Source of the DNA: Rhodoblastus sp.
GTDB taxonomy: Bacteria > Pseudomonadota > Alphaproteobacteria > Rhizobiales > Beijerinckiaceae
Assembly: GCF_019449565.1 (NCBI RefSeq)
Contig: NZ_JAGRPM010000072.1
Span: 1 to 64,000, forward strand
Direction: 5' to 3'
DNA: 64,000 nucleotides
The notes beneath the pieces were generated by a model. That model saw only the letters and a list, made by a program, of their open reading frames with translations. It did no database searches and had not been told where the DNA came from. Each line of letters begins with the position of its first letter. Within the stretch, counting starts at the first letter, position 1. Below, one piece after another: positions 17,162-26,946 of this stretch. A program made the position numbers and the translations under genes.

Positions 17162-20100
17162 TCAGTGGCCGGTCAGATTGGCCTTGGCGCGAGCCCACCA
17201 GCCAGAACGCTTGGGCTGGTTCGGATCGGCCTCGGTGATCACTGGCAAGTCCGGCTGATGCGGCGCAGGCGCCAGCTCCGGCGCAGGCGACAAAGCCTCG
17301 ACAGGCGCAGGCTCGGCCGGCGCCGTCTCAGTGGGCGCAGGCTCGGCCACAGCTTCAGCTTTCGCTTCATGACCATTGGCCGATTGGACGTAGGATTCCT
17401 GAACGGGAGCCCGCTGGACAGGCGAAGGCTGAACAAGTTCGGGAACGGGCGGGATTTCGCCGATCTCCAGCCTCTCCGTCTCGACCTCGGTCTCCGTCGC
17501 GACGGTTTCCGAACCGGCCGACCAAACCGGCAGCGGCGCGAATTGCGCGTCTTCCGACAGCGTCTCGATCAAGGCGTCGCCGCCTTCCGCCGTTTCAGCT
17601 CCGGCTTCCTCGGACGGCCGCCAATCGCCGGCGTTTTCCAGGGTTTCGCCACCGGACCGGCTGCGATTACGGCGGCGCCAGTTGCCGCGACCGCGACGAC
17701 GGCCCTCCGGGCCCTCCCGCGCGCCCTCCTCATCGCTCTCGTCTTCGCCGACAGGAGCCATGAGGTCGCCGCTGATCTCCGCGACGGTTTCCAAACCTTC
17801 ATCGGAAGGTTGCGGCGCGCTGGCGTCAACGCCCGCGCCATCGCGCTCGAAATTGCGGCCCCGCCCACGACGACGACGCCGGCGGCGACGGCTTTCGCTG
17901 TCGGCGCGCTCCTCGGCGGTCTCGCCTTCGGCGACGTCGGCGGCCTCGATCTCGGCCTCCTCCTCGAATTCGACTTCAAGCTCTGCTTCGCCGATCGGCT
18001 CGATGTCTTCCACCGGACGGCGCGGATCGAACCGGCGCAGCGGATCGGACGGGCCCGCGGCGGGTTCGCCGCGCTCAAGCGCATGATACGCGCCGCCGGT
18101 GAGCGAGTCGTCGGCCATGACAATGACCGAAACGCCGAAACGCTCTTCGATCAGGCGCAGCAGAGACCGCTTCTGGTTGAGGATGTAAAGCGCGATATCG
18201 GTGCGGGTGCGCAGGATGATGTCGTGCGAGGCGCTCTTGATCAGCGCGTCCTCGAGCACACGCATGACATGGACGGCGACCGAGGCGGTCGAACGCACCG
18301 TGCCGACGCCGGCGCAATGCGGGCAGACCACGGACGACCCTTCGAGCACGCCCGTGCGGATGCGCTGGCGCGACATTTCGAGCAGGCCGAAATGCGAGAT
18401 GCGGCCGACCTGGATGCGGGCGCGATCGTCCTTGAGCGCCTCCTTGATGCGGCGCTCGACCGCGCGATTGTTGCGGCCCTCTTCCATGTCGATGAAATCG
18501 ACCACGATCAATCCAGCGAGATCGCGCAAGCGCAGCTGCCGCGCGACTTCGTCCGCCGCTTCAAGATTGGTGCGCAGCGCGGTGTCTTCGATATTGTGCT
18601 CGCGCGTCGAGCGGCCCGAGTTCACGTCGATGGCGACGAGGGCTTCGGTCTGGTTGATGACCAGATAGCCGCCGGATTTCAACGTGACCTGATTGTGGAA
18701 CAGGGCGTCGAGCTGGGCCTCCGCGCCCCATTTGGCGAAAACAGGCTGCGGATCGCGGTAGCATTGGACATTTTTGACATGACTCGGCATCAGCAGGCGC
18801 ATGAAGTCGCGCGCCTCGCGATAGCCGGCGTCGCCTGCGACGACGACCTCGTCGATTTCCTTGCTGTACAGGTCCCGGATGGCGCGCTTGATCAGCGAGC
18901 CTTCCTCATAGACCAGGGCCGGCGCGCTGGACGACAAGGTCAACGCCCGCACCTGCTCCCACATGCGCATCAGATATTCGAAGTCGCGCTGGATTTCCTG
19001 CTTGGTGCGCGAAGCGCCCGCCGTGCGCAGGATGACGCCCATGCCTTCCGGAACTTCCAGGTCCTGGGCGATTTCCTTGAGACGCTTGCGATCATTCGCT
19101 TCCGTGATCTTGCGCGAAATGCCGCCGCCGCGCGCGGTGTTGGGCATCAGCACCGAATAGCGGCCGGCGAGCGAAAGATAAGTGGTGAGGGCGGCGCCCT
19201 TGTTGCCGCGCTCTTCCTTGACGACCTGGATGAGCAGCACCTGGCGGCGCTTGATGACTTCCTGAATCTTGTACTGGCGGCGCATGCGCGGCGCCCGATA
19301 GGGCGTCTCGTCCATGGCGTCGCCGCCGAGCTGCTCGACGATCTCTTCTTCGTCCTGCTCGCCGTTCTCGTTCTCGGCATTTTCCCCGTCATGATCGGGG
19401 GCGGCGCGGTCGCTTTCCTGCTCGCGGTTCAGGAAATCGCTGGCGCGCGCTTCGTCATCTTCCGCAGCATATTCGGCGGACGAATCCTGCGAATGGTCAT
19501 GATCCGGCGCGTCGCCCTCGTGCTGAGCGAAAGCCGGCGCCTCGGTTTCGGAACGCTCTTCGCTCGCTTCCGCCGCGCCTTGGACGGCCTGCGGCTCTTC
19601 GGCGGCGTCTTCCTCGACAATGGCGAAGCCTTCGGGATCGCTGGCCAGCTCATGCCGCTCGGCATGCGGCTGCGGCTCAGCCTCCGCCAGGGGCTCGACG
19701 GGAGCTTCGGCGGCGGAGTCCGTTTCCGCGCTAACTGCTTCGACCGGCGCGGGCGCAAATTCTTCAGTCGGCGACAATTCGGCGGTTTCGGTCTGCGCGA
19801 CCGCGTTTTCGTCAACCGAATAGACTTCCTCGGACTGGCCATTCGTCTCGGCGTCGAGCGCGGCCTGTTCGCTTTCGTTGGAAATCTCGCCGGTCACCCG
19901 CTCGTCGTCGCTGGGGCGGCGGCGCTCGGATCCACGCCGATTACGGCGGCTGCGGCGACGGCTGGAATCCTCGTCGTCTTCCTCTCGGTGGGCGCGGCTC
20001 TCTTCTTCAAGCAGGGCGGCCCGATCCGAATGCGGAATCTGGTAATAATCGGGGTGAATTTCCGAAAAGGCGAGAAAGCCGTGGCGATTGCCGCCATATT

Positions 20101-20278
20101 CAACGAAAGCGGCTTGAAGCGACGGTTCGACGCGCGTCACTTTCGCCAGATAGATATTGCCCCGCAGCTGCTTCTTGGAGGCGGACTCGAAATCGAACTC
20201 CTCGACCCTATTGCCGCGCAGCACCACCACCCGCGTCTCTTCGGGGTGGGAGGCGTCGATGATCATTTTGTTGGCCAT
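17162..20278 (-). CDS. rne: Ribonuclease E
   Basis: 1038 residues. The N-terminus (MANKMIIDASHPEETRVVVL) and split S1 domain are clear. About 235 mostly acidic residues (roughly 92-325) interrupt the S1 domain, a feature of alphaproteobacterial RNase E. Catalytic Asp residues lie in AIDVNSGRS and VVDFIDMEEG; the Zn-link is CPHCAG. The C-terminal ~300 residues are low-complexity with Arg-rich RNA-binding patches (RRRRRRRRGRGR) and Pro/Ala/Glu linkers, the degradosome scaffold. It initiates mRNA decay and rRNA/tRNA processing at the inner face of the membrane. Confidence 0.96.
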   Translation of the reverse strand: MANKMIIDASHPEETRVVVLRGNRVEEFDFESASKKQLRGNIYLAKVTRVEPSLQAAFVEYGGNRHGFLAFSEIHPDYYQIPHSDRAALLEEESRAHREEDDEDSSRRRSRRNRRGSERRRPSDDERVTGEISNESEQAALDAETNGQSEEVYSVDENAVAQTETAELSPTEEFAPAPVEAVSAETDSAAEAPVEPLAEAEPQPHAERHELASDPEGFAIVEEDAAEEPQAVQGAAEASEERSETEAPAFAQHEGDAPDHDHSQDSSAEYAAEDDEARASDFLNREQESDRAAPDHDGENAENENGEQDEEEIVEQLGGDAMDETPYRAPRMRRQYKIQEVIKRRQVLLIQVVKEERGNKGAALTTYLSLAGRYSVLMPNTARGGGISRKITEANDRKRLKEIAQDLEVPEGMGVILRTAGASRTKQEIQRDFEYLMRMWEQVRALTLSSSAPALVYEEGSLIKRAIRDLYSKEIDEVVVAGDAGYREARDFMRLLMPSHVKNVQCYRDPQPVFAKWGAEAQLDALFHNQVTLKSGGYLVINQTEALVAIDVNSGRSTREHNIEDTALRTNLEAADEVARQLRLRDLAGLIVVDFIDMEEGRNNRAVERRIKEALKDDRARIQVGRISHFGLLEMSRQRIRTGVLEGSSVVCPHCAGVGTVRSTASVAVHVMRVLEDALIKSASHDIILRTRTDIALYILNQKRSLLRLIEERFGVSVIVMADDSLTGGAYHALERGEPAAGPSDPLRRFDPRRPVEDIEPIGEAELEVEFEEEAEIEAADVAEGETAEERADSESRRRRRRRRGRGRNFERDGAGVDASAPQPSDEGLETVAEISGDLMAPVGEDESDEEGAREGPEGRRRGRGNWRRRNRSRSGGETLENAGDWRPSEEAGAETAEGGDALIETLSEDAQFAPLPVWSAGSETVATETEVETERLEIGEIPPVPELVQPSPVQRAPVQESYVQSANGHEAKAEAVAEPAPTETAPAEPAPVEALSPAPELAPAPHQPDLPVITEADPNQPKRSGWWARAKANLTGH

Positions 20279-20640
20279 TGTGAACTCTTGTTGGCAAGGC
20301 GCGGCTGAACGCCGCGTCGGCTGCCGCGAACGCGCCGGCCCGATCGGACCGGTCCGGCGAAAATGCGCAAGCCGCGACGCGCCGCTCGGGGCGCGCCTTG
20401 CGAGTGAAGGTTGAACGAAGTTGTGGATGGGCGACAGGCCGCGAAACGACGCGGCGTAAAACCATGCGGGCGCTGCCCGGCCGGAGGATCGTGGCGACGA
20501 AGGCCGGCGAAAACGGGATCGCAGGGAAACGCGCAGCGTCCCGGCGCTTTGCCGCGCCGAACAATTTCCCGATGACAGCCTTCGCGCGGCCTAAAAATCC
20601 GCTGCGAAGATCAATTGCGAACCCTAGCAAAATTCTTCAC
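20279..20640 (-). promoter_or_regulatory. Long GC-rich leader upstream of rne
   Basis: About 360 bp before the rne ATG contain several inverted repeats, for example CGCCGG at 20333-20338 with CCGGCG at 20354-20359. rne mRNAs in other bacteria have long structured 5' leaders used for autoregulation; that role here is inference. 20641-20942 up to the amidase gene shows no recognisable gene. Confidence 0.4.
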
Positions 20641-21008
20641 CTAGCCTCCGGCGTCATAATGCGCCGGAATAATGTCCCGGATCGGCTGCCGAAAGGGTTG
20701 TGGCGCAAGCCGCGCGTCGGCGCGAATGAATGCCGCTGCTGCAGCGGCGCGCCAAGGCTGGAAGGGCCTTCCCCATTCGTTTGGCGCGAATCTCGCCGCG
20801 CCCGAACCGGACCTCTTTCTTTCTAGACGAAGGAACGCCACTTTGGCAAGTTTCCCACGCCTGTTGCCTCATTGCCACAGCTGAGAGCGCGGCGAGTGCT
20901 TATCAAGGTAAACGCCTCTTAACATTTTCATGATGTGAGTGAGTGGCGCCGTCGCCGTTGGGCAAGGGCTCGCCAAGCGTGCTGAAAGTCGGAAACATTC
21001 GGAAAATC

Positions 21009-22448
21009 ATGACAATGGGACGCCCGGAGCGGAAATACGCAAGCTTTGCCGCGCGGCGTCAGCCAGGTCGCCGCCTTGGCCTGATCCCGGCTTTCGCCGC
21101 CTTGCTTGCCCTCGCGCCTTTCACCGGTTTGCGCGCCCAACCCGCGCCACCCCTCGCCATTGCGGTTCGTAGCGAGGTTCAAGGCCATGAAAGCCGCCTG
21201 ACCTTCACGCTGCAATCCTGCGTCCAGGCGGAATCCTATCTGCTGGAGACCCCGAACCGCGCGATCCTCGACCTTCCCGAGGTCAATTTCCAGATCGATC
21301 CCCGCGAGGGCCTACCCGAACCCGCGCCCAAGCCCCAGAAGCATCGACACAGGGCGTCCGCCAAGGAGACAGACAGCGCCAAGGCGACGCCCGGCCCCGC
21401 CGCCGGCGCCGGCCTCATCGCCTCCTACCGTTTCGGCCGTCTTGCGCCCGGAAAGTCGCGCGTCGTGGTGGATCTGACCGGACCGGCGTCGATTGTTTCA
21501 ACCTCCTGCGCGCCATCGCCGGGCGCCTTCGAACTGACTTTAACCCTTGCGCCCGCCTCCGAGGCTGCGTTCAAGGCCGCAGCCCGCGCGGGCTCCGAGA
21601 AGCAGGCTCGCGCCACGGTCCAAAGCGCGCCTCCCGCGCCCCTGCCCCCCTCGGCCGGCGCGCAAAAGCCCGTCATCGTGCTCGACCCCGGCCATGGCGG
21701 CGTGGACACGGGGGCGTTGGGCCGCGAACACGCCATCGAAAAATATGTCGTGCTCGATTTCGCCAAGGCGCTCGGCGCCAAATTGCGCGCTCGCGGAAGT
21801 TATCGGGTGGTCTTCACCCGCGAGGACGACAGTTTCGTGTCGCTCGGCCAGCGTGTGCGCATCGCCCGCAATCTCAACGCAGCGCTTTTCGTCTCGGTCC
21901 ATGCCGACGCGCTCGCCCGGGACGGCGACGAGGTGCAGGGCGCGACGGTCTATACCGTCTCCGACCGCGCCTCCGACGCCGAGGCCGCCCGTGTCGCCGA
22001 ACATGAAAACAAGGCCGATTCCGCCGCCGGAGAAGAGGCGAAGGAAGACGCCAGCGACGTTAATGACATCCTGTTCGAACTGACGCGGCGCGAGACCCGG
22101 GCCTATTCCCATGTCGTCGCCCGTTCGCTCACCAATTATTGGAAGGTCGCGGCGCGCCTGAACAAGAATCCGCGCCGCTCGGCCGGCTTCGTGGTCCTCA
22201 AGGCGCCGGACGTACCTTCCATCCTGCTCGAACTCGGCTATCTCTCCAACGAGGAAGACGTCGCCGACCTGACGTCGCCGGCCTGGCGCGAAAAGGCCAC
22301 CGAGCAGGCGGCGAAGGCGATCGACGCCTTTTTCGCCCAGCGGCAGCCTGAAAAGCAGCCCGAGATCCAACCTGAGAACCAGCCTGAGAACTTGGCCCCA
22401 ACGCCCGACGCACCCGCCCTCAAAGCGACACAAAGCACGGGCAACTAA
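21009..22448 (+). CDS. N-acetylmuramoyl-L-alanine amidase (AmiC type) with AMIN domain
   Basis: 479 residues from ATG 21009; a GTG at 20943 would add 22 residues in front of the signal peptide. A long Sec signal precedes GLRAQPA. An AMIN domain (about 55-185, LTFTLQSCVQAESYLLE, RFGRLAPGKSRVVVDLTG) targets septal peptidoglycan. The Amidase_3 catalytic domain (about 218-445) has zinc ligands in LDPGHGGVD, GREHAIEK and SVHADAL and the catalytic Glu in LLELGYLSN. The tail is Gln/Pro-rich. It cleaves the amide bond between MurNAc and stem peptide during daughter-cell separation. PBP1A follows on the same strand after 164 bp. Confidence 0.92.
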   Translation: MTMGRPERKYASFAARRQPGRRLGLIPAFAALLALAPFTGLRAQPAPPLAIAVRSEVQGHESRLTFTLQSCVQAESYLLETPNRAILDLPEVNFQIDPREGLPEPAPKPQKHRHRASAKETDSAKATPGPAAGAGLIASYRFGRLAPGKSRVVVDLTGPASIVSTSCAPSPGAFELTLTLAPASEAAFKAAARAGSEKQARATVQSAPPAPLPPSAGAQKPVIVLDPGHGGVDTGALGREHAIEKYVVLDFAKALGAKLRARGSYRVVFTREDDSFVSLGQRVRIARNLNAALFVSVHADALARDGDEVQGATVYTVSDRASDAEAARVAEHENKADSAAGEEAKEDASDVNDILFELTRRETRAYSHVVARSLTNYWKVAARLNKNPRRSAGFVVLKAPDVPSILLELGYLSNEEDVADLTSPAWREKATEQAAKAIDAFFAQRQPEKQPEIQPENQPENLAPTPDAPALKATQSTGN

Positions 22449-22612
22449 CACGAAAGTGCGACTCGTCCCGACGCGCCGCCGGCCAAGGCCGGAAACCAGC
22501 GGGAATTTTGGCGTGACCCACGATATGCGGGGATGCTATAGGCGCGCTGGAAGCGGTCGATTCCGCGAGACAATTGCTGGCCAACCGCCCCGGCGTCGCG
22601 AAAGGTGATTAG

Positions 22613-25009
22613 ATGCGTTTCATCGCCCGGTTTCTTGGCTTTCTCTTCGCGACGGGCGCGATTGTCTTCGTCGGCGGCGCCCTCGCCGTCGGCGGGCTGA
22701 TCTATATCTATTCCAAGGATCTGCCGGACTATACGCAGCTCAAGAATTACGAGCCGCCGGTCATGACCCGCGTTCACGCCGGCGACGGGTCGATCCTCGC
22801 CGAATATTCGCATGAGCGCCGCCTCTTCCTGCCTTCGAACGCCATTCCGAACCAAGTGAAGCAGGCCTTCATCTCGGCCGAGGACAAGAATTTCTACAGC
22901 CATCACGGCATCGACCCCGAGGGCATGGCCCGCGCGGCGATGGTGCTGATACAGGGCTCCAAGCACATGCAGGGCGCCTCGACCATCACTCAGCAGGTGG
23001 CCAAGAACTTCCTGCTCACCAACGAGCGCTCCTTCGACCGCAAGATCAAGGAAGCTCTGCTGTCGATGCGCATCGAGCAGACCTATTCGAAAGAGCGCAT
23101 CCTCGAACTCTATCTCAACGAGATCTATCTCGGTCTCGGCAATTACGGCATCGCCGCAGCCGCGCTCAATTATTTCGACAAGTCGGTGCACGAGCTGACT
23201 CTGGCCGAAACCGCCTATCTCGCCGGCCTGCCCAAGGGACCGAACAATTACAATCCCTGGCGCAACCGCGAGGCCGCAATCGCCCGCCGCAATTACGTCA
23301 TCGAACGCATGGTCGAGAACGGCTATGTCTCGCGCGCGGACGGCGACGCCGCCAAGGCCGAGCCCCTGAATGTCAATCCGCGCGCGCTCTCGCCCAATTC
23401 CATCGCCGCCGGCTATTTCGCCGAGGAGGTTCGCCGCGAGTTGAACGACCGCTATGGCGACAAGAAGCTCTATGAGGGCGGCCTGTCGGTGCGCGCCACG
23501 CTCGATCCGAAGATGCAGATGATGGCCCGCAAGGCGCTCGCCGACGGCCTGATCCGCTTCGACGAAGCTCACGGCTTCCGGGGCCCCGTGAAACAGATCG
23601 ACATTGGTTCCGACTGGGGCCAGGCTCTGGCCCAGGTGCCGGCGCTCGGCGACGTCGCGCCCTGGCGGCTTGCCGTGGTGCTGGACGTCAACGACATGAG
23701 CGCGCGCATCGGCCTGCAGCCGCCGCGCGAAAAATCCGGCGAAACCTCGCGCGTCCGCGAGACGGGAACGATCACCGCCGATGGCGCCCGCTTCCTGCGC
23801 AAGCGCTTCCGGCAGGCCTTCGCGCCGGGCGACGTCATCTATGTCGAACCGCTCGAAGGCAAGCCCGGCCAGTATCGCCTGCGCCAGATTCCGGAAATCT
23901 CCGGCGCGCTTGTCGCGATGGACCCCTATACGGGCCGCGTTTTCGCCATGGCTGGCGGATTCTCCTTCGACCAGTCGTCCTTCAACCGCGCGACGCAGGC
24001 GCTGCGCCAGCCGGGGTCGTCCTTCAAGCCCTTCGTCTATTCGGCGGCGCTCGACAATGGCTATACGCCCTCCTCGATCATTCTCGACGAGCCGATCGAA
24101 ATCGTGCAGTCCAATGGCGAGGTCTGGCGGCCGGAAAACTTCGAATCCGGCAATTACGGCCCGCATACCCTGCGCTACGGCATCGAGCATTCCAAGAACC
24201 TGATGACCGTGCGCCTCGCCCGCGACGTCGGCATGCCGCTGATCGCCGAATATGCCCGCCGCTTTGGCGTTTACGACGACATGGCGACCTATCTGCCCAT
24301 GGCGCTCGGCGCGGGCGAGACGACGCTGATGCGCATGGTTACGGCCTATTCCATGCTGGCCAATGGCGGCAAGCGCATCAAGCCGACCCTGATCGACCGC
24401 ATCCAGGACCGCTGGGGCCATACCATCTACCGCCACGACGAGCGCCAATGCCTGGGCTGCGAGGCGCCGAAATTTGAGGCCGACAGCGAGCCCAAGCTGG
24501 TGGACAATGCCGAACAGGTGCTCGACCCGCTAACCGCCTATCAGATCACTTCGATCATGGAAGGCGTGATTCAGCGCGGCACCGGCGTCTCGATCCGGGA
24601 GGTCGGCAAGCATCTCGCAGGCAAGACCGGCACCACTAATGACGCCAAGGACCTCTGGTTCGTCGGCTTCTCGCCGGACCTCGCGGTGGGCGTTTATCTC
24701 GGCTATGACAAGCCGCGCTCGATGGGCGATTCCGCCCAGGCCGCGCTCTATGCCGCGCCGATCTTCCGTGACTTCATGAAGATGGCGCTGGCCAACAAGC
24801 CCGATACGCCCTTCCGCGTGCCGCCGGGCATCAAGCTGATTTCGGTCGATGCGAAATCCGGCATGCGCTCGACCGGCGCCGGTTCGATCATGGAAGCCTT
24901 CAAGCCCGGCACCTCACCGTCTGACTCGTATGGCGGCGGCGCGCCGGCGGCGGCCCATGGCCCCGGCACGGATCAGCAGATCGGCTCCGGCACGGGCGGT
25001 CTTTACTGA
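22613..25009 (+). CDS. mrcA: Penicillin-binding protein 1A (bifunctional glycosyltransferase/transpeptidase)
   Basis: 798 residues, with AAAGGTG before ATG 22613. N-terminal membrane anchor (about 8-32). The GT51 domain is shown by EDKNFYSHHGID and GASTITQQVAKNFLLTNERS. An OB-like insert lies around residues 315-425. The transpeptidase has the active-site SSFKPF (about 467-470), SKN (about 525) and KTGTTND (about 670). It polymerises and cross-links peptidoglycan at the outer face of the inner membrane. The family and all catalytic motifs are complete. Confidence 0.95.
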   Translation: MRFIARFLGFLFATGAIVFVGGALAVGGLIYIYSKDLPDYTQLKNYEPPVMTRVHAGDGSILAEYSHERRLFLPSNAIPNQVKQAFISAEDKNFYSHHGIDPEGMARAAMVLIQGSKHMQGASTITQQVAKNFLLTNERSFDRKIKEALLSMRIEQTYSKERILELYLNEIYLGLGNYGIAAAALNYFDKSVHELTLAETAYLAGLPKGPNNYNPWRNREAAIARRNYVIERMVENGYVSRADGDAAKAEPLNVNPRALSPNSIAAGYFAEEVRRELNDRYGDKKLYEGGLSVRATLDPKMQMMARKALADGLIRFDEAHGFRGPVKQIDIGSDWGQALAQVPALGDVAPWRLAVVLDVNDMSARIGLQPPREKSGETSRVRETGTITADGARFLRKRFRQAFAPGDVIYVEPLEGKPGQYRLRQIPEISGALVAMDPYTGRVFAMAGGFSFDQSSFNRATQALRQPGSSFKPFVYSAALDNGYTPSSIILDEPIEIVQSNGEVWRPENFESGNYGPHTLRYGIEHSKNLMTVRLARDVGMPLIAEYARRFGVYDDMATYLPMALGAGETTLMRMVTAYSMLANGGKRIKPTLIDRIQDRWGHTIYRHDERQCLGCEAPKFEADSEPKLVDNAEQVLDPLTAYQITSIMEGVIQRGTGVSIREVGKHLAGKTGTTNDAKDLWFVGFSPDLAVGVYLGYDKPRSMGDSAQAALYAAPIFRDFMKMALANKPDTPFRVPPGIKLISVDAKSGMRSTGAGSIMEAFKPGTSPSDSYGGGAPAAAHGPGTDQQIGSGTGGLY

Positions 25010-25100
25010 CCGCCAGCGCCGCGAAGCGCCGCCAAGAGGTTTACAGGCGGCCCTTCGCCCCTTATCTGTGCCCCTCCGAATTTAACGTCAGGAATCACCC

Positions 25101-26232
25101 ATGCGCGCGGAAGCCGTTTCGCTCGTCGAGCAGATCAAGCAGTCAGTCGGGCTGCTGAGGAGGCATCTTTGACGTCGAATCCTCGACGCGCCGCCTCGCG
25201 GAACTGAACGCCAAATCCGAAGACCCGAATTTCTGGAACGACGCCGAAGTCGCCCAGAAGCTTATGCGCGAGCGCACGGAGCTCGAAGACCGTCTCGGCT
25301 CGCTCGAAAAATTCGAGCGCGAGCTGGAAGACGCCATCACGCTCGTCGAACTCGGCGAGATGGAGGGCGACGAAGAGGCCGCGCAGGAAGGCGTTGCGCT
25401 GCTGAAAGGCGTCAAGGCCGAGGCCGAGCGCAGGCAGGTCGAGGCCCTGCTTTCGGGCGAGGCTGACGCCAACGACACCTTCATCGAAATCCATTCCGGC
25501 GCCGGCGGCACCGAAAGCTGCGACTGGGCGCGCATCTTGCTGCGCATGTATTCGCGCTGGGGCGAGCGCCACAAGTTCAAGGTCGAGCTGATCGAAGAAA
25601 CCCCGGGCGACGAGGCCGGCATCAAATCGGCCACTTTGCTCATCAAGGGCCATAACGCCCACGGATGGGCCAAGACCGAATCCGGCGTGCATCGCCTGGT
25701 GCGCATCTCGCCCTTCGATTCCAACGCCCGCCGCCACACCAGCTTCGCCTCAGCCTGGGTCTATCCGGTCATCGACGACAAGATCGACATCCAGGTCAAT
25801 GAAAGCGATTGCCGCATCGACACCTATCGCGCCCAGGGCGCGGGCGGCCAGCACATCAACACCACCGATTCCGCGGTGCGCATCACCCATATCCCGTCGG
25901 GCATCGTCGTCGCTTGCCAGATGGAGCGGTCGCAGCACAAAAACCGCGCCACGGCCTGGAACATGCTGCGCGCCCGCCTCTACGAGCAGGAACTGGAGCG
26001 CCGCGAGGCCGAGGCCAACAAGATCAACGCCACCAAGTCCGAAATCGGCTGGGGCCACCAGATCCGCTCTTACGTGCTGCAGCCCTACCAGATGGTCAAG
26101 GACCTGCGCACTGGCTACGTCTCCGGCACGCCGGATGAAGTCCTGGACGGCGATCTCGACCCCTTCATGGAAGCCTCGCTCGCCCAGCGCGTCCACGGCG
26201 GCGGCCCCGACAAGGTCGAAGACGTAGATTGA
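25101..26232 (+). CDS. prfB: Peptide chain release factor 2, made by programmed +1 frameshift
   Basis: The coding sequence is the join of 25101-25169 and 25171-26232 (376 residues). The first 23 codons from ATG 25101 run into an in-frame TGA at 25170; slipping one base forward on CTT continues into the long frame as GAC. Release-factor hallmarks are the stop-recognition SPF in RISPFDSNARRHTSF and the peptidyl-transferase GGQ in GAGGQHIN (about 250). RF2 terminates at UGA and UAA, so the internal UGA makes synthesis self-limiting. Confidence 0.96.
25158..25173 (+). promoter_or_regulatory. prfB programmed frameshift site
   Basis: AGGAGG (25158-25163), three spacer bases CAT, then CTT TGA C. 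This is the canonical layout: an internal Shine-Dalgarno element, the slippery Leu codon, and UGA followed by C. Confidence 0.95.
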
Positions 26233-26238
26233 GGATTT

Positions 26239-26261
26239 CCTTGCGGGCGACGCCCGCAAGG
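26239..26261. terminator. Terminator hairpin between prfB and bioD
   Basis: Perfect 10-bp stem (26239-26248 with 26252-26261) with a 3-nt loop, followed by ATTGGTTTC. It lies between convergent prfB and bioD. Confidence 0.65.
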
Positions 26262-26268
26262 ATTGGTT

Positions 26269-26946
26269 TCATCTATCCAGTAAAGGCGTCAAAACCTCGC
26301 CGTCGCCGCCGCGCCGCATGGCGACGACAGGAATGGGCGCGATCCATTGCGCGATTTCCGCGAGCGTCTCCGCGAAAGGAACGCTCGCGACGTCGCCCTT
26401 TCCTTGGCCTTCGTTGACGACGATGGCCGCAATCGCCGCCCCTTTCGCCCGCAAAACCTCCACTGCGGTCAGCGTATGGCTGATAGTGCCGAGATAGTCG
26501 CCGACGACCAGAACGATCGGCGCACCCGCCGCGACGATCCAGTCCAGCACGGTCTTTTCGTCATCGAGTGGGACCATGACGCCGCCAACGCCTTCGATTA
26601 GCGTCACGTCAGCATCTTCCCGCAACACATTGCGTGAAAAAGAAAAAAGAGCGTCGCAGTCGAGCGTCCGCCCTTCCGCCCGCGCCGCCATGTTCGGCGC
26701 CACCGGCGCTTTGAACCGCCAGGGCGAGATTTTGGCCAGAGCCTCGTCCGTTGGCGCCTCGCCCAGCGCGGCGAGGATTTCGCCGGTGTCGCTGGCCGCG
26801 ATTTCCTGCTTGTCGAAGCCCGAGATGACTGGCTTAAAGGCGGCGACCTTCATGTTTTTGGACCGCGCCAGCCGGATCAGCGCCGTGGTGACATAGGTCT
26901 TGCCGATTCCGGTCCCGGTCGAGGTGATAAAATAAGAAATGGCCAA
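26269..26946 (-). CDS. bioD: Dethiobiotin synthetase
   Basis: 225 residues starting at TTG 26946, with GGGGGCGGGG just upstream; no in-frame ATG is available at the N-terminus. The P-loop is STGTGIGKT (about 9-17) and the substrate region is AFKPVISGF. Motif LIEGVGGVMVPL is typical of BioD. It closes the ureido ring of 7,8-diaminopelargonate with CO2 and ATP, the penultimate biotin step. Its first codons overlap the start of divergently transcribed bioA by 8 bp, which is unusual. Confidence 0.92.
   Translation of the reverse strand: MAISYFITSTGTGIGKTYVTTALIRLARSKNMKVAAFKPVISGFDKQEIAASDTGEILAALGEAPTDEALAKISPWRFKAPVAPNMAARAEGRTLDCDALFSFSRNVLREDADVTLIEGVGGVMVPLDDEKTVLDWIVAAGAPIVLVVGDYLGTISHTLTAVEVLRAKGAAIAAIVVNEGQGKGDVASVPFAETLAEIAQWIAPIPVVAMRRGGDGEVLTPLLDR

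Noticed and set aside
17165..20308. A 1047-codon open frame on the plus strand opposite rne
   Set aside because: It is the antisense shadow of a GC-rich, strongly codon-biased gene. The product is Arg/Ala/Leu-rich with no recognisable motif, while the opposite strand is unmistakably RNase E.
20641..20878. Small overlapping ORFs on both strands in the rne-amidase gap
   Set aside because: All are short, Arg-rich, mutually overlapping and lack ribosome sites; no sign of codon selection.
22445..24448. A 667-codon minus-strand frame opposite the PBP1A gene
   Set aside because: Same antisense effect; PBP1A catalytic motifs are complete on the plus strand.
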